From CAILHX01 sp046155285 (lineage in GTDB: Bacteria; Pseudomonadota; Gammaproteobacteria; Burkholderiales; Methylophilaceae), in the NCBI GenBank assembly GCA_046155285.1, contig JBJXEA010000022.1, positions 1 to 64,000 of the forward strand: a stretch of 64,000 nt of DNA. The letters are read 5' to 3'. Made by a program: the position numbers and the translations under genes. Positions 25,425 to 34,605 of this stretch are shown here, one piece after another; position 1 is the stretch's first letter; each line of letters starts with the position of its first letter. Under the pieces are notes generated by a model. It ran no database searches, was not told the DNA's origin, and worked only from the letters and a program-made list of their open reading frames with translations.

Positions 25425-26861
25425 TCAGTATTTCACCTGCACCCGATAACTTAGCGTGACTTTACCTTCAGTCGGAACAACAATCTTCCACTGCGCCACA
25501 TTGCTCGCCACTTTTTCATGTGGGTGGCTGCTTTTCAGCATCTTCCAATCCGCAGGAATAGGCTCTTGCACGGTGACGGTCACTGCTTCTTTCTTGGCGT
25601 TCTTCAGCACAATTTCATAAGCGCTCTCAAACGCTGCATTACCTTTGGCTGGATTGGGTAGCTTCTTGAAATCGGATTGTTTCTTGTCCGCCGTCACGTC
25701 AAATGCGTCACCCAGCTTCAACCGCACGGTTTCATTCTTGGGCGTGTGATCTATGCGGTCTTCACCCACAAATTGCGCATTACCGGCCGCATCCTTTTTA
25801 TAAACCCGAATGGAGCCTTTGGGCAAAGGTAAACCAAGGTGGGAGCTTTCCTTGTTATCAAACTCCACAAACACGCCGACCTTCATTTTCTGGCCAAGGT
25901 CTCCATAGCTGCTCTGATAATAGTAATCAGCGCCATGCAGCACCAGTTCCTTACGTACAGGCACGTTGCTGGCTGATAGCAGGGCGACTTGTTTGGTCTG
26001 GTTCTCGGCGATGGTAGTGGGGCGATCCAGCGTATACAGGTGATATTCCAGCAACGATTCCTCTGCCATGCGCGGAGCTTCTGCTGCCATAACCATGTCC
26101 ATTTTTGCCATTGCCCGCACTGGTTGCATCTCTTCCCGCACTCGATTCACATCACCCGCCACCAATTGCAGCTTGGCATTCTGGTAAGTCGCACCGCTGG
26201 TGTTGGTCAGCGTCACCCAGCCGGATAAATCCAGCTTACTATCCGAAGCGTTCAATTCCGCCACGTAGTCCGCCTTCCAGCCCAGTCCGCCGGTCAGATA
26301 AGAAAGTTCTACCTCTTGCTGGGTGCTGGCGTTGTTATTGAGTGACATCACCAGGGTAGGGCGGTCGCGCAGATTGGCTGGAACGTCAGGGTACACAATG
26401 CGTCCGGGGATGCCAGTCTCGATGCGGTCGCCGATCTTCAACACCACGCCATTATTGGCTGAAAGCACCTGCGCCTCTTCCGTAGTCTCTATACCCGTGG
26501 CAGTATTGGTGTGAATCACGTTGACCTTCTTACCTACATACTTTTCCAGCAGTTTTTGCGGTGTGAGCAAGTCAAAATCAAAGTTCTGCTCGATCAAACT
26601 GAGTCCGCCAGCATTGGAGATACTACGTAACAGCGCCGTTTCAGGGCGTATCAAGGCGCTTACATCGCGAAAGGCCAACTGGTTTTGGCCACTATTCAGG
26701 GTGATTCTGCGCTGGTCTTTGACCAAAGCCAGATTCTCGTTATAGATGGTGACGGCGACCGATTGCTGGTCTTGCAGGGTGCTACGGGTTTCTTCTGCCG
26801 CGATTAAGGCAGAGGGTATAAAAGTTAGTAGTAGAGTGGTAATGAGGCGAGGTGAGAGCAT
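25425..26861 (-). CDS. DUF4139 domain-containing secreted protein
   Basis: 478 aa from ATG 26861 (GGAG 6 nt upstream; an in-frame upstream ATG lacks a ribosome site). Signal peptide at residues 1 to about 21 (LITTLLLTFIPSALIAAEE). The rest is beta-rich with the DUF4139 pattern (VELSYLTGGLGWKADYVAEL, LTNTSGATYQNAKLQLVAGDV, and a C-terminal VQEPIPADWKML). Family members are secreted or periplasmic proteins of unknown function, often encoded alone. It is the last minus-strand gene before the inverted repeat and is separated from the SDR gene by 194 nt. Confidence 0.85.
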   Translation of the reverse strand: MLSPRLITTLLLTFIPSALIAAEETRSTLQDQQSVAVTIYNENLALVKDQRRITLNSGQNQLAFRDVSALIRPETALLRSISNAGGLSLIEQNFDFDLLTPQKLLEKYVGKKVNVIHTNTATGIETTEEAQVLSANNGVVLKIGDRIETGIPGRIVYPDVPANLRDRPTLVMSLNNNASTQQEVELSYLTGGLGWKADYVAELNASDSKLDLSGWVTLTNTSGATYQNAKLQLVAGDVNRVREEMQPVRAMAKMDMVMAAEAPRMAEESLLEYHLYTLDRPTTIAENQTKQVALLSASNVPVRKELVLHGADYYYQSSYGDLGQKMKVGVFVEFDNKESSHLGLPLPKGSIRVYKKDAAGNAQFVGEDRIDHTPKNETVRLKLGDAFDVTADKKQSDFKKLPNPAKGNAAFESAYEIVLKNAKKEAVTVTVQEPIPADWKMLKSSHPHEKVASNVAQWKIVVPTEGKVTLSYRVQVKY

Positions 26862-26934
26862 AAAAACTCCTTGAATTTGGATGGTAGGCATCCAACGGGC
26901 GCTGTTGGCTTGGGGTTGACTAACTAGTAAGTGG

Positions 26935-26990
26935 CATGCACGTAGCAGGGCGCAATGCGGGGAAAGATTTCCGTATTACGTTTTGCTTTA
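26935..26990. repeat. Degenerate palindromic repeat remnant
   Basis: The stretch containing CGTAGCAGGGCGCAATGCGGGG followed by TTTCCGTATTACG resembles half of the dispersed repeats rich in GCGCAAT and CCGTATTACG motifs; a related composite lies at 62823-62950. It sits in the 194-nt gap between the SDR and DUF4139 genes, which otherwise shows no gene. Confidence 0.35.
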
Positions 26991-27055
26991 TACAGGCTAA
27001 GCCTTTCTATCCAAGTGCGTATATTTGTATTTGATAAACCAACTAAGAATCGGAT

Positions 27056-27787
27056 TCAGACAAGGATTCCTCCTCCATCTATATCAAGGGTGACACCAGT
27101 AATGAAACCGTTCGTCATTAGCATGAGTGTCGCTGCTGCGACGTCCCCTGCGGTGCCGACATGGCCAACCGGTAAATGCGATGCTATGGAAGAGTACATC
27201 CCTTCGCGTGCAGCCTCGGACATAGAAAGGTAAGCTCCTGTACCGCGTGTCATACCAGGAGAGACAGTATTGACGCGCACCGGAGCTAGGTCACGTGCCA
27301 AAGCACGTCCCATCGCTTCGACGGCGGCGTTGACTCCAGCGAGTACGACATCGTTATGACCAGGGCGCCGGGAGAGGATGCCGGAGAAGAGCGTAATCGA
27401 ACCCGTGGGTTTCATCTGGGCATACTTAGCGCATAGATAAGGTCCAAAAAATTTGCTACGGAATGTGAACTCACCATCCGCCAGCGGAGCCTCTTTGAGG
27501 GTGCCTGTTCGAACCGAACTGCCAGTCACGATTAGATGATCTACCAATCCAATCGCCGCAAAAAAATCGCGGACTGAAGTCTCGTCCGTCGTATCAAGAG
27601 GCTTACCTGTGGCACCAAGCTCATAAGCGACTGACGCAACTTTATCGGGAGACCGACTGGCGACAGTAACAGAGGCACCAAGAGAAACGGCAAGACGAGC
27701 AATGGCTAGCCCCATTCCTGAGGTTCCGCCAACGACAATAACAGATTGATTAGTAAGCTCGGAGTTCATAAGATAAGTCAGGAGCAT
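27056..27787 (-). CDS. Atypical short-chain dehydrogenase/reductase family protein
   Basis: 243 aa Rossmann-fold protein. The nucleotide motif is VVGGTSGMGLAIA near the N-terminus, and the C-terminus has SGILSRRPG, VNTVSPGMTRGTG and ITGVTLDIDGGG. The catalytic Tyr-X3-Lys is missing: where YSASKAAVEAL is expected the sequence reads LAGVNAAVEAM, so Tyr is Leu and Lys is Asn. It may bind a nucleotide without classical dehydrogenase chemistry, or use other residues. ATG 27787 has AAGG close upstream; ATG 27769 (MNSELTN) is a possible start. It lies 12 nt after maf on the same strand but looks accessory to that operon. Confidence 0.8.
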   Translation of the reverse strand: MLLTYLMNSELTNQSVIVVGGTSGMGLAIARLAVSLGASVTVASRSPDKVASVAYELGATGKPLDTTDETSVRDFFAAIGLVDHLIVTGSSVRTGTLKEAPLADGEFTFRSKFFGPYLCAKYAQMKPTGSITLFSGILSRRPGHNDVVLAGVNAAVEAMGRALARDLAPVRVNTVSPGMTRGTGAYLSMSEAAREGMYSSIASHLPVGHVGTAGDVAAATLMLMTNGFITGVTLDIDGGGILV

Positions 27788-27799
27788 GTTCCTTAATTG

Positions 27800-28378
27800 T
27801 TAAAAAATAATTGTACCCTCATTTTTAAGCATATTGATAAGCGCAATTAGTGGCAACCCTATCAGCGCATTGGGGTCATCGCCTCGCATCCATTCGATGA
27901 GGGCGATGCCCAAGCCTTCGGATTTCGCGCTTCCGGCACAGTGGTAAGGCTGCTCCTTGAGCAAGTAGTTTTCAATTTCTGCATCGCTTAATGCCCGAAA
28001 CTTGACTTCATAAGTGACGACTTCGGCTTGCATATTGCCACTGCCGCTGTTGTAGAGGCACAGGGCACTGTGAAAACTCACGATTCGACTGCTCATCAGG
28101 CTAAGCTGCTTGACGGCGTTGTCGTGCGTCAGTGGCTTGCCTAGATGCATGTTATCCAGTGTGGCGACCTGATCGCAGCCGATGATTAGGCTATCGGGCT
28201 GGGATTGTCCGATCTTTCTGGCTTTTGCTTGTGCCAGCCTTAACGCTGTCGCTTGCGGAAGTTCGCCCATTAATGGAGATTCGTCGACATCGGGGGAAAT
28301 CAGGGTAAACGGGATTTGCAGCCGCTCCAGCAGTTCGCGGCGGTATGGGGAGGAGGAGGCGAGTATTAGTGTAGACAT
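27800..28378 (-). CDS. maf: Maf family nucleotide pyrophosphatase (YceF-like)
   Basis: Hydrolyses non-canonical or modified NTPs. N-terminal LILASSSPYRRELLERLQIPF, then IIGCDQVATLDN and a C-terminal GLPLIALINML. 192 aa. The closer relatives of this branch (YceF) act on m7GTP and are usually beside yceD-rpmF-plsX; here the pyruvate carboxylase genes stand between maf and yceD. It follows pycB by 36 nt. Confidence 0.9.
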   Translation of the reverse strand: MSTLILASSSPYRRELLERLQIPFTLISPDVDESPLMGELPQATALRLAQAKARKIGQSQPDSLIIGCDQVATLDNMHLGKPLTHDNAVKQLSLMSSRIVSFHSALCLYNSGSGNMQAEVVTYEVKFRALSDAEIENYLLKEQPYHCAGSAKSEGLGIALIEWMRGDDPNALIGLPLIALINMLKNEGTIIF

Positions 28379-28414
28379 GAGTAAAAAGACCGGCTTGCGC
28401 CGGTCCGTTTTGGC

Positions 28415-30250
28415 TTATTGAATTTCGATCAAAGTCTCGTCTGGCGTCACGCTATCGCCTTTTTTGACGTGTATCGCTATCACGACACCTTCTTTCGCGG
28501 CCTGAATCTCGTTTTCCATTTTCATGGCCTCGATCACCAGCACGCCGTCGCCCGCGTTGACCTTATCACCTACTTTGACCTTAACATCCACTATGGTGCC
28601 GGGCATGGCGGTGGTGACGCAGCCTTCGTGTGTGGGGCGTGGACGACTGCCGATACTGGCAGTCGCGGTTTTTTTCTTGCTGCCACCGTGAGAGCCGCCT
28701 GAAACTTCAACTTCGCTCAAGGTTTCAACGATGACTTCTTCGGAAACGCCATCCACAGAGACGTAGAACGGGCGCTGCTCTTCGCCAGCATGGCCGCTGC
28801 CAGTAAGCTTGATATGGAAAGTTTCACCATGTAATGTCACATTGAATTCGTTGGCGGCGTAGCGCGGTGCGCTGGCGGCGACTGATTCCTTGGGTAGAAG
28901 TGCATCTGGCTTGAGTGTTCCAGCGTTGCGCTCTTGCAAGAAGGTCTGTGCCAGATCGGGGAACATGGCGTAGGTCAGCACGTCCTCCTCAGATTTGGCT
29001 AAGTTTTCACACTGCGCGGTCAAGTGCACCATTTCGTCTTCTAACAAGTCAGCCGGACGGCAGGTGATGACCTCGGCGTCACCGACAGCTTGCGCTTTGA
29101 CTTTTTCGTTGACCGGAGCGGGCGGCTTGCCATATTGGCCTACAAAGTAGTTTTTCACCTCATTGGTGATGGATTTGTAACGCGAACCCGTCAGTACGTT
29201 CAGGACTGCTTGTGTACCTACGATCTGCGAAGTGGGCGTAACCAGCGGCGGAAAGCCTAAATCCTCGCGTACGCGAGGAATCTCCGCCAGCACTTCATCC
29301 ATGCGATTGAGCGCACCTTGTTCCTTAAGTTGATTGGACAGGTTGGAAATCATGCCGCCGGGGACTTGATTGAGCAGCACGCGAGTATCTACCCCAGTGA
29401 AGTCGCTCTCGAACTGCCAGTATTTCTTGCGGACTTCGCGGAAATAGGCGGTGATTTCTTGCACTGCGGCTAAATCGAGGCCAGTGTCGTATTCCGTGCC
29501 TTTGAACGCAGCGATGATACTCTCAGTAGAGGTATGGCTGGCACCCTCACCAAATGACGAGTTACAGGTGTCTATCATGGTAGCGCCTGCTTCCACAGCC
29601 TTGAGGAAACACATCGCAGACAAGCCGGAGGTGGCGTGGCTGTGCAAGTGGATAGGCAGTTTGACCGCCGCACGTAAGGCTGTCACCAGCTCACCCGTGG
29701 TGTAGGGCGTGAGCAGACCGGCCATGTCTTTAATGGCGATGGTGTCGCAGCCCATCGCCTCCATCTCTTTCGCCAAACCGACGAAATGCGGGATGTCATG
29801 CACCGGGCTGGTGGTGTAAGACATTGTGCCTTCGGCGTGTTTTTTGGCTTTTTTGACGGCTTCAATCGAGACTTTCAGGTTGCGCAAATCGTTCATCGCG
29901 TCAAAAACGCGGAATACGTCTACGCCGTTGTCAGCAGACTTTTGCACAAAGGCGCGTACCACATCATCAGAGTAATGACGGTAACCCAACAGGTTTTGTC
30001 CGCGCAGCAGCATCTGAATGCGGCTATTGGGCAGGGCTTTGCGCAGTTTGCTCAAGCGCTCCCACGGGTCTTCCTTCAAAAAACGCACGCAGGCATCGAA
30101 AGTGGCGCCACCCCAAGCTTCTAAAGACCAGAAGCCGATACTGTCGAGCTTGCTGCAAATCGGCAGCATGTCCTCGGTACGCATGCGCGTTGCGATGATG
30201 GACTGGTGTCCATCGCGTAAAACTAATTCAGTAACATGTACTTTAGCCAT
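28415..30250 (-). CDS. pycB: Pyruvate carboxylase subunit B / oxaloacetate decarboxylase alpha-type protein
   Basis: Carries carboxyltransferase and biotin carrier functions. Carboxyltransferase TIM barrel (about 5-290: ELVLRDGHQSIIATRM, RVFDAMNDLRN, IHLHSHATSG), PYC/OADA conserved domain (about 300-480), then a Ser/Gly linker and a biotinyl domain with the biotin Lys at about residue 576 in EAMKMENE. No membrane beta or gamma decarboxylase subunits are nearby, and the partner gene upstream encodes a biotin carboxylase. The pair is therefore best read as a two-subunit pyruvate carboxylase for anaplerotic oxaloacetate. Confidence 0.88.
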   Translation of the reverse strand: MAKVHVTELVLRDGHQSIIATRMRTEDMLPICSKLDSIGFWSLEAWGGATFDACVRFLKEDPWERLSKLRKALPNSRIQMLLRGQNLLGYRHYSDDVVRAFVQKSADNGVDVFRVFDAMNDLRNLKVSIEAVKKAKKHAEGTMSYTTSPVHDIPHFVGLAKEMEAMGCDTIAIKDMAGLLTPYTTGELVTALRAAVKLPIHLHSHATSGLSAMCFLKAVEAGATMIDTCNSSFGEGASHTSTESIIAAFKGTEYDTGLDLAAVQEITAYFREVRKKYWQFESDFTGVDTRVLLNQVPGGMISNLSNQLKEQGALNRMDEVLAEIPRVREDLGFPPLVTPTSQIVGTQAVLNVLTGSRYKSITNEVKNYFVGQYGKPPAPVNEKVKAQAVGDAEVITCRPADLLEDEMVHLTAQCENLAKSEEDVLTYAMFPDLAQTFLQERNAGTLKPDALLPKESVAASAPRYAANEFNVTLHGETFHIKLTGSGHAGEEQRPFYVSVDGVSEEVIVETLSEVEVSGGSHGGSKKKTATASIGSRPRPTHEGCVTTAMPGTIVDVKVKVGDKVNAGDGVLVIEAMKMENEIQAAKEGVVIAIHVKKGDSVTPDETLIEIQ

Positions 30251-30275
30251 AATTTTAATATAATAGATTAGTTAA

Positions 30276-31694
30276 TTAGATGCCTTCATGTGCCGCAATT
30301 GCTGCTGAAATCGCCGCCGCGAATAATTCTGGCGGTAGCTTGGTGGTGTATTCGGTCAAATCGGGGTGCATCTCTACAAAGCTGGTGTCGAAATTTGCCG
30401 CTTTGAAATCTGGGTGCTTCATGATTTCCTGATAATACGGAATAGTAGTTTTTACGCCATACACCACCATGTCATCTAGGGCGCGGCGACCACGCTCCAC
30501 CACGCTAGGCCAATCCAACGCCCAAACGGTGAGCTTGGCGCACATAGAATCGAAATAGGGCGGAATGATGTAGCCAGAATATATGGCCGCATCAATCCGC
30601 ACGCCGGGACCGCCCGGTGAGTAATAGCGCGTGATTTTGCCGAAGCTAGGGAGGAAGCCATTTTTTGGGTCTTCGGCATTGACGCGGTATTCCATGGCAT
30701 AACCGCGAAATTTTACCTCTTCCTGTTTGTATTGCAGCTCTAAGCCATAAGCTATGCGGATTTGCTGTTGCACGATGTCTATGCCGGTGATGGTTTCCGT
30801 CACCGTGTGCTCCACTTGCAGGCGGGTATTCATTTCCATGAAGTAGAAGCGATTGTCTTGGTCTAGTAAGAATTCCACCGTGCCTGCATTTTCGTAGCCC
30901 ACCGCCTTGGCGGCTTTTACGCCTAGAGTGCCGATGTAATCGCGCTGCGCTTGAGACAGCTGTGGCGAGGGCGCAATTTCGATGAGTTTTTGGTTGCGGC
31001 GCTGTATCGAGCAGTCGCGCTCGAACAGGTGAATGACGTTGCCGTGGCTGTCCGCAAGTATTTGTACCTCGATATGGCGCGGGTTGACCACGCATTTTTC
31101 CAAAAACACTTCGGGTTTGCCGAAGGCTTTGCTGGCTTCGGAAATCACACGATCGTAGTTGCTGAGTAATTCTTTTTCATTATCGCAACGGCGAATGCCG
31201 CGTCCGCCGCCGCCATTAGTAGCTTTGAGCATGATAGGGTAGCCGACTTCTGCGGCCAGCTTGCGTGCTTCTTCTACGTTTTCTAAGTTGCCTTCGCTGC
31301 CTGGAATGCAAGGAATGCCTGCTTTCATCATAGCGGTGCGCGCTTGTATCTTGTCGCCCATTTGGGTGATGACATCAGGATCGGGGCCTATGAATTTAAC
31401 GCCTCGCTTGGCGCAGATGTCAGACAAAATTGGATTTTCCGATAGGAAACCATATCCAGGATGCAGCGCATCGCAGCCAGAAGCCACCGCCAAATTGACG
31501 ATGTTGTGCGCGTTAAGATAACCCTGCACTGGGTCAGAGCCAATGTTATAGGCCTCGTCAGCCTTTTTAACATGCAGGGCATGACGGTCAGCATCGGTAT
31601 AAATGGCGACCGAAGTAATGCCCATTTCTGAACACGCCCGCACAATGCGTACTGCAATTTCACCGCGGTTTGCTATAAGAATTTTTTTGAACAT
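30276..31694 (-). CDS. pycA: Pyruvate carboxylase subunit A (biotin carboxylase)
   Basis: ATP-dependent carboxylation of biotin. 472 aa: N-terminal KKILIANRGEIAVRIVRAC, ATP-grasp KATNGGGGRGIRRC, active-site EMNTRLQVEHTVTE. It resembles AccC but is about 25 residues longer at the C-terminus and is paired with pycB 25 nt downstream rather than with accB, so it is named for pyruvate carboxylase. A role in acetyl-CoA carboxylase cannot be excluded without locating accBC elsewhere. It is divergent from yceD. Confidence 0.85.
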   Translation of the reverse strand: MFKKILIANRGEIAVRIVRACSEMGITSVAIYTDADRHALHVKKADEAYNIGSDPVQGYLNAHNIVNLAVASGCDALHPGYGFLSENPILSDICAKRGVKFIGPDPDVITQMGDKIQARTAMMKAGIPCIPGSEGNLENVEEARKLAAEVGYPIMLKATNGGGGRGIRRCDNEKELLSNYDRVISEASKAFGKPEVFLEKCVVNPRHIEVQILADSHGNVIHLFERDCSIQRRNQKLIEIAPSPQLSQAQRDYIGTLGVKAAKAVGYENAGTVEFLLDQDNRFYFMEMNTRLQVEHTVTETITGIDIVQQQIRIAYGLELQYKQEEVKFRGYAMEYRVNAEDPKNGFLPSFGKITRYYSPGGPGVRIDAAIYSGYIIPPYFDSMCAKLTVWALDWPSVVERGRRALDDMVVYGVKTTIPYYQEIMKHPDFKAANFDTSFVEMHPDLTEYTTKLPPELFAAAISAAIAAHEGI

Positions 31695-31750
31695 GCAATT
31701 ATCTTAAAATGGTTGGCGAGAGTGGTATTTTTGACACTCAAAACCTGCCG

Positions 31751-31779
31751 ATTGTATCATGGCGAGGCTAGCGGTTAAA
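31751..31779 (-). promoter_or_regulatory. Candidate promoter of pycA-pycB-maf
   Basis: On the minus strand TTTAAC, a 17-nt spacer and TACAAT (5 of 6 at -10). It faces away from the yceD promoter in the 163-nt divergent gap. Confidence 0.4.
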
Positions 31780-31796
31780 TACGCTTGAGCTTGGTA

Positions 31797-31825
31797 TTGC
31801 TAGGTGTTTGCTGTCTATTTATATA
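31797..31825 (+). promoter_or_regulatory. Candidate promoter of yceD-rpmF-plsX-fab
   Basis: TTGCTA (31797-31802), a 17-nt spacer and TATATA (31820-31825), each 4 of 6 with the sigma-70 consensus. The yceD ATG follows 32 nt later. Confidence 0.4.
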
Positions 31826-31857
31826 GATTGTTTTAATCACTCTTATTAACTTAAACC

Positions 31858-32376
31858 ATGACCGACAAACCAGTATTGATTAACACCCATGAGTTCATTA
31901 GGCAATCGCTTGAAGTTCATGGTAAAATCCGCGCCTCTCAGATTCCGACAATACAAGATAGCCTGTTTGTGAATCAGGGCGCAATCCCAGATGCGGGCGA
32001 AGTTGAGTACACGCTGAGTGGCGATAAAGAATACCTAGGCAAGCTCAGTTTGAGGCTGGTTCTGACGGGAAAGATTAAGCTGTGTTGTCAGCGTTGCTTG
32101 GGTGAAATGGCTCATTTAGTAGCCAGCAGCACAAGATTTGAGCTGGTGGCGGATGAATCGGTCATGCCGGAGCTGGATGAAGATGATGAGGTGGATTACC
32201 TTGTCGCCAGCACTGAATTTGACGTGGGGGCATTAGTAGTAGAAGAGCTTCTACTCTGCTTGCCACTAGCCCCAAGGCATGAAGAAGGCGGTTGTATTGG
32301 CGTTGCCGACGATATTAAAGGACAAAAACCAAACCCTTTCCAAGTATTGGAAGGATTAAAGAAACCAGTTAGTTAA
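31858..32376 (+). CDS. yceD: YceD family (DUF177) 23S rRNA accumulation protein
   Basis: 172 aa. The central CxxC-type motif (LCCQRCLGEM) and the C-terminal tail GQKPNPFQVLEGLK define the family, which in bacteria and plastids is needed for 23S rRNA accumulation. It precedes rpmF by 21 nt in the conserved yceD-rpmF-plsX order. No obvious Shine-Dalgarno sequence is seen before the ATG. Confidence 0.93.
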   Translation: MTDKPVLINTHEFIRQSLEVHGKIRASQIPTIQDSLFVNQGAIPDAGEVEYTLSGDKEYLGKLSLRLVLTGKIKLCCQRCLGEMAHLVASSTRFELVADESVMPELDEDDEVDYLVASTEFDVGALVVEELLLCLPLAPRHEEGGCIGVADDIKGQKPNPFQVLEGLKKPVS

Positions 32377-32397
32377 TTTTTAGTTAGGAGTAGAAAC

Positions 32398-32577
32398 ATG
32401 GCTGTTCAACAAAACAAGAAGTCCCCATCCAAGCGCGGTATGCACCGCTCGCACGATTTTTTGACCAATCCGCCACTGGCGATAGAGCCTACCACTGGCG
32501 AAGTGCATCTGCGTCACCATGTAAGCCCTTCCGGCTACTATCGTGGTCGCAAGGTCATGCCGGCTAAAGGCGAGTAA
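32398..32577 (+). CDS. rpmF: 50S ribosomal protein L32
   Basis: 59 aa beginning MAVQQNKKSPSKRGMHRSHD, the L32 signature, with TAGGAG upstream of ATG 32398. It has no cysteine at all, so it is the zinc-free form of L32. Small enough to be missed by length-limited gene finding. A hairpin with a T-run follows 20 nt after its stop. Confidence 0.96.
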   Translation: MAVQQNKKSPSKRGMHRSHDFLTNPPLAIEPTTGEVHLRHHVSPSGYYRGRKVMPAKGE

Positions 32578-32597
32578 TTTGCGTTCATTCGCAACCA

Positions 32598-32625
32598 CGC
32601 CGCGCCCTCAACAGCGCGGCGTTTT
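32598..32625 (+). terminator. Hairpin with T-run between rpmF and plsX
   Basis: CGCCGCGC pairs perfectly with GCGCGGCG across an 8-nt loop and is followed by GTTTTC. The plsX ATG lies 10 nt after the stem, so it may be a partial terminator or translational control element. Confidence 0.65.
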
Positions 32626-32631
32626 CACATT

Positions 32632-33654
32632 ATGAGCACCATCACACTTGCCATAGACGCAATGGGCGGCGATCATGGCCTCAAGGCTACGGTTCCTGCT
32701 GCTTTATCTGCGTTAAAGCGTCACAGCGAAGTCAACATTATTCTGGTTGGCTTGCACAACGCAATTGAGCAGGAATTACGCCTGAACAAAGCTGCCGTCG
32801 GCTCACGCTTGAGCATCCACAACGCCTCCGAGATGGTGATGATGGATGAATCCCCGCAAAGCGCACTCAAAAACAAAAAAGACTCTTCCATGCGTGTGTC
32901 CATCAACTTGGTCAAAAGTGGCGAGGCACAAGCCTGCATTAGCTCCGGCAACACCGGTGCGCTGATGGCAACGGCGCGTTATGTACTGAAAATGTTGCCC
33001 GGGATTGATAGACCGGCCATTGCTTCCGCGCTGCCCAGCAAAAACGGTTCAACCTATATGCTGGATTTGGGCGCCAATGCTGACTGTACGCCAGAACATC
33101 TGCTGCAATTCGCCATTATGGGTGCCATGCTGGTGTCGTGTGTCGAGCACAAGGAAAACCCAACAGTAGGCTTGCTCAATATCGGCTCTGAAGACATCAA
33201 GGGTAATGAAGTGGTGAAGCAGGCGGGTGAGTTGCTGCGCGCCAGCCATTTGAATTTCTACGGCAATGTTGAAGGTGACGACATCTACAAAGGCACTGTG
33301 GACTTGGTGGTATGTGATGGTTTCGTTGGCAATGTAGCGCTGAAGGCCTCGGAAGGCATTATCCGCATGATGGCTGGCTTTTTGAGTCAAGAATTCAAGC
33401 GCAATATATTTACCAAGCTGGTTGCACTGATGGCTATGTCAGTACTCAACGCGTTCAAGCGCAAGCTAGACCCGCGTCGCTACAACGGCGCCAGTTTCTT
33501 GGGTTTGCGCGGCATCGTGGTGAAAAGTCACGGCGGGGCGGATGATTTTGCCTTTCTGCATGCCATTGAAACCGCTATAGAAGAGGCGAGCAGCGGCGTG
33601 CTGGAAAGAATTAGTACGCAATTAGAAATCGAACACTTACAATCTACCGCATGA
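32632..33654 (+). CDS. plsX: Phosphate acyltransferase PlsX
   Basis: Makes acyl-phosphate from acyl-ACP, feeding PlsY. N-terminal ITLAIDAMGGDHG, then SGNTGALMATARYVL and VVCDGFVGNVALKASEG. 340 aa. No ribosome-binding sequence is visible; the ATG stands directly behind the hairpin. The stop overlaps the fabH start (ATGA). Confidence 0.97.
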   Translation: MSTITLAIDAMGGDHGLKATVPAALSALKRHSEVNIILVGLHNAIEQELRLNKAAVGSRLSIHNASEMVMMDESPQSALKNKKDSSMRVSINLVKSGEAQACISSGNTGALMATARYVLKMLPGIDRPAIASALPSKNGSTYMLDLGANADCTPEHLLQFAIMGAMLVSCVEHKENPTVGLLNIGSEDIKGNEVVKQAGELLRASHLNFYGNVEGDDIYKGTVDLVVCDGFVGNVALKASEGIIRMMAGFLSQEFKRNIFTKLVALMAMSVLNAFKRKLDPRRYNGASFLGLRGIVVKSHGGADDFAFLHAIETAIEEASSGVLERISTQLEIEHLQSTA

Positions 33655-34595
33655 CCATTCCATTATTTTCTCGTATCGCTGGCACAGGCAGCTATTTGCC
33701 GGAACGCATCCTCACCAATGCTGAACTTGAACGCATGGTGGATACCACCGATGAGTGGATATTCACGCGCACCGGTATTCGTGAGCGCCATATCGTAGCC
33801 GAAGGTGAGATGACCAGTGACATGGCTTTGGTCGCCAGCCAACGTGCTATTGAAGCTGCGGGCATTGCCGCGCAAGACATAGACCTCATCATTGTCGCTA
33901 CCACCACGCCGGATAAAATTTTCCCAAGTGTCGCTTGTATATTACAAAACAAGTTAGGCATTGCCGGCTGCCCAGCATTTGACGTGCAGGCGGTATGCAG
34001 TGGCTTTGTTTACGCACTCACCACGGCAGATCAATTTATTCGCAATGGTGCCGCGTGTTGCGCTTTGGTAGTGGGGGCAGAAGCGTTTTCGCGCATCACC
34101 GATTGGACGGATCGTAGCAACTGTATTCTTTGGGGTGACGGTGCAGGCGCGATGATTGTGCAAGCAAGTGATGCTCCTGGCATTTTATCTACACATCTGC
34201 ACGCTGATGGCGAGTACGTCAACATGCTGCATGTGCCGCGTGAAAAAAATACCGTGGCGATGGAAGGCAATCCAGTGTTCAAAATGGCGGTGAATACGTT
34301 AGACCAAATTGTGGACGAAACCTTGATTGCTAACGGTTTACAAAAGTCTGATGTTGACTGGCTGGTGCCGCACCAAGCCAACATTCGAATTATTACCGCC
34401 ACTGCCAAAAAGCTCGATATGAGTATGGATAAAGTGGTGGTAACGGTAGATAAACATGGCAACACCTCAGCCGCCTCAATTCCTTTAGCGTTCGATGTCG
34501 CGGTGCGCGACGGACGTATCAAGCGTGATGAAACGGTGTTGATGGAAGCCTTCGGTGGTGGATTTACTTGGGGTTCGGTGTTACTTAAATACTAG
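33651..34595 (+). CDS. fabH: 3-oxoacyl-[acyl-carrier-protein] synthase III
   Basis: Condenses acetyl-CoA with malonyl-ACP to start fatty acid synthesis. Catalytic Cys in DVQAVCSGFVYAL, His in VPHQANIRI and Asn in KHGNTSAASIP form the complete triad. 314 aa. Four-nt overlap with plsX. Confidence 0.98.
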   Translation: MTIPLFSRIAGTGSYLPERILTNAELERMVDTTDEWIFTRTGIRERHIVAEGEMTSDMALVASQRAIEAAGIAAQDIDLIIVATTTPDKIFPSVACILQNKLGIAGCPAFDVQAVCSGFVYALTTADQFIRNGAACCALVVGAEAFSRITDWTDRSNCILWGDGAGAMIVQASDAPGILSTHLHADGEYVNMLHVPREKNTVAMEGNPVFKMAVNTLDQIVDETLIANGLQKSDVDWLVPHQANIRIITATAKKLDMSMDKVVVTVDKHGNTSAASIPLAFDVAVRDGRIKRDETVLMEAFGGGFTWGSVLLKY

Positions 34596-34605
34596 GACTA
34601 TGTTG

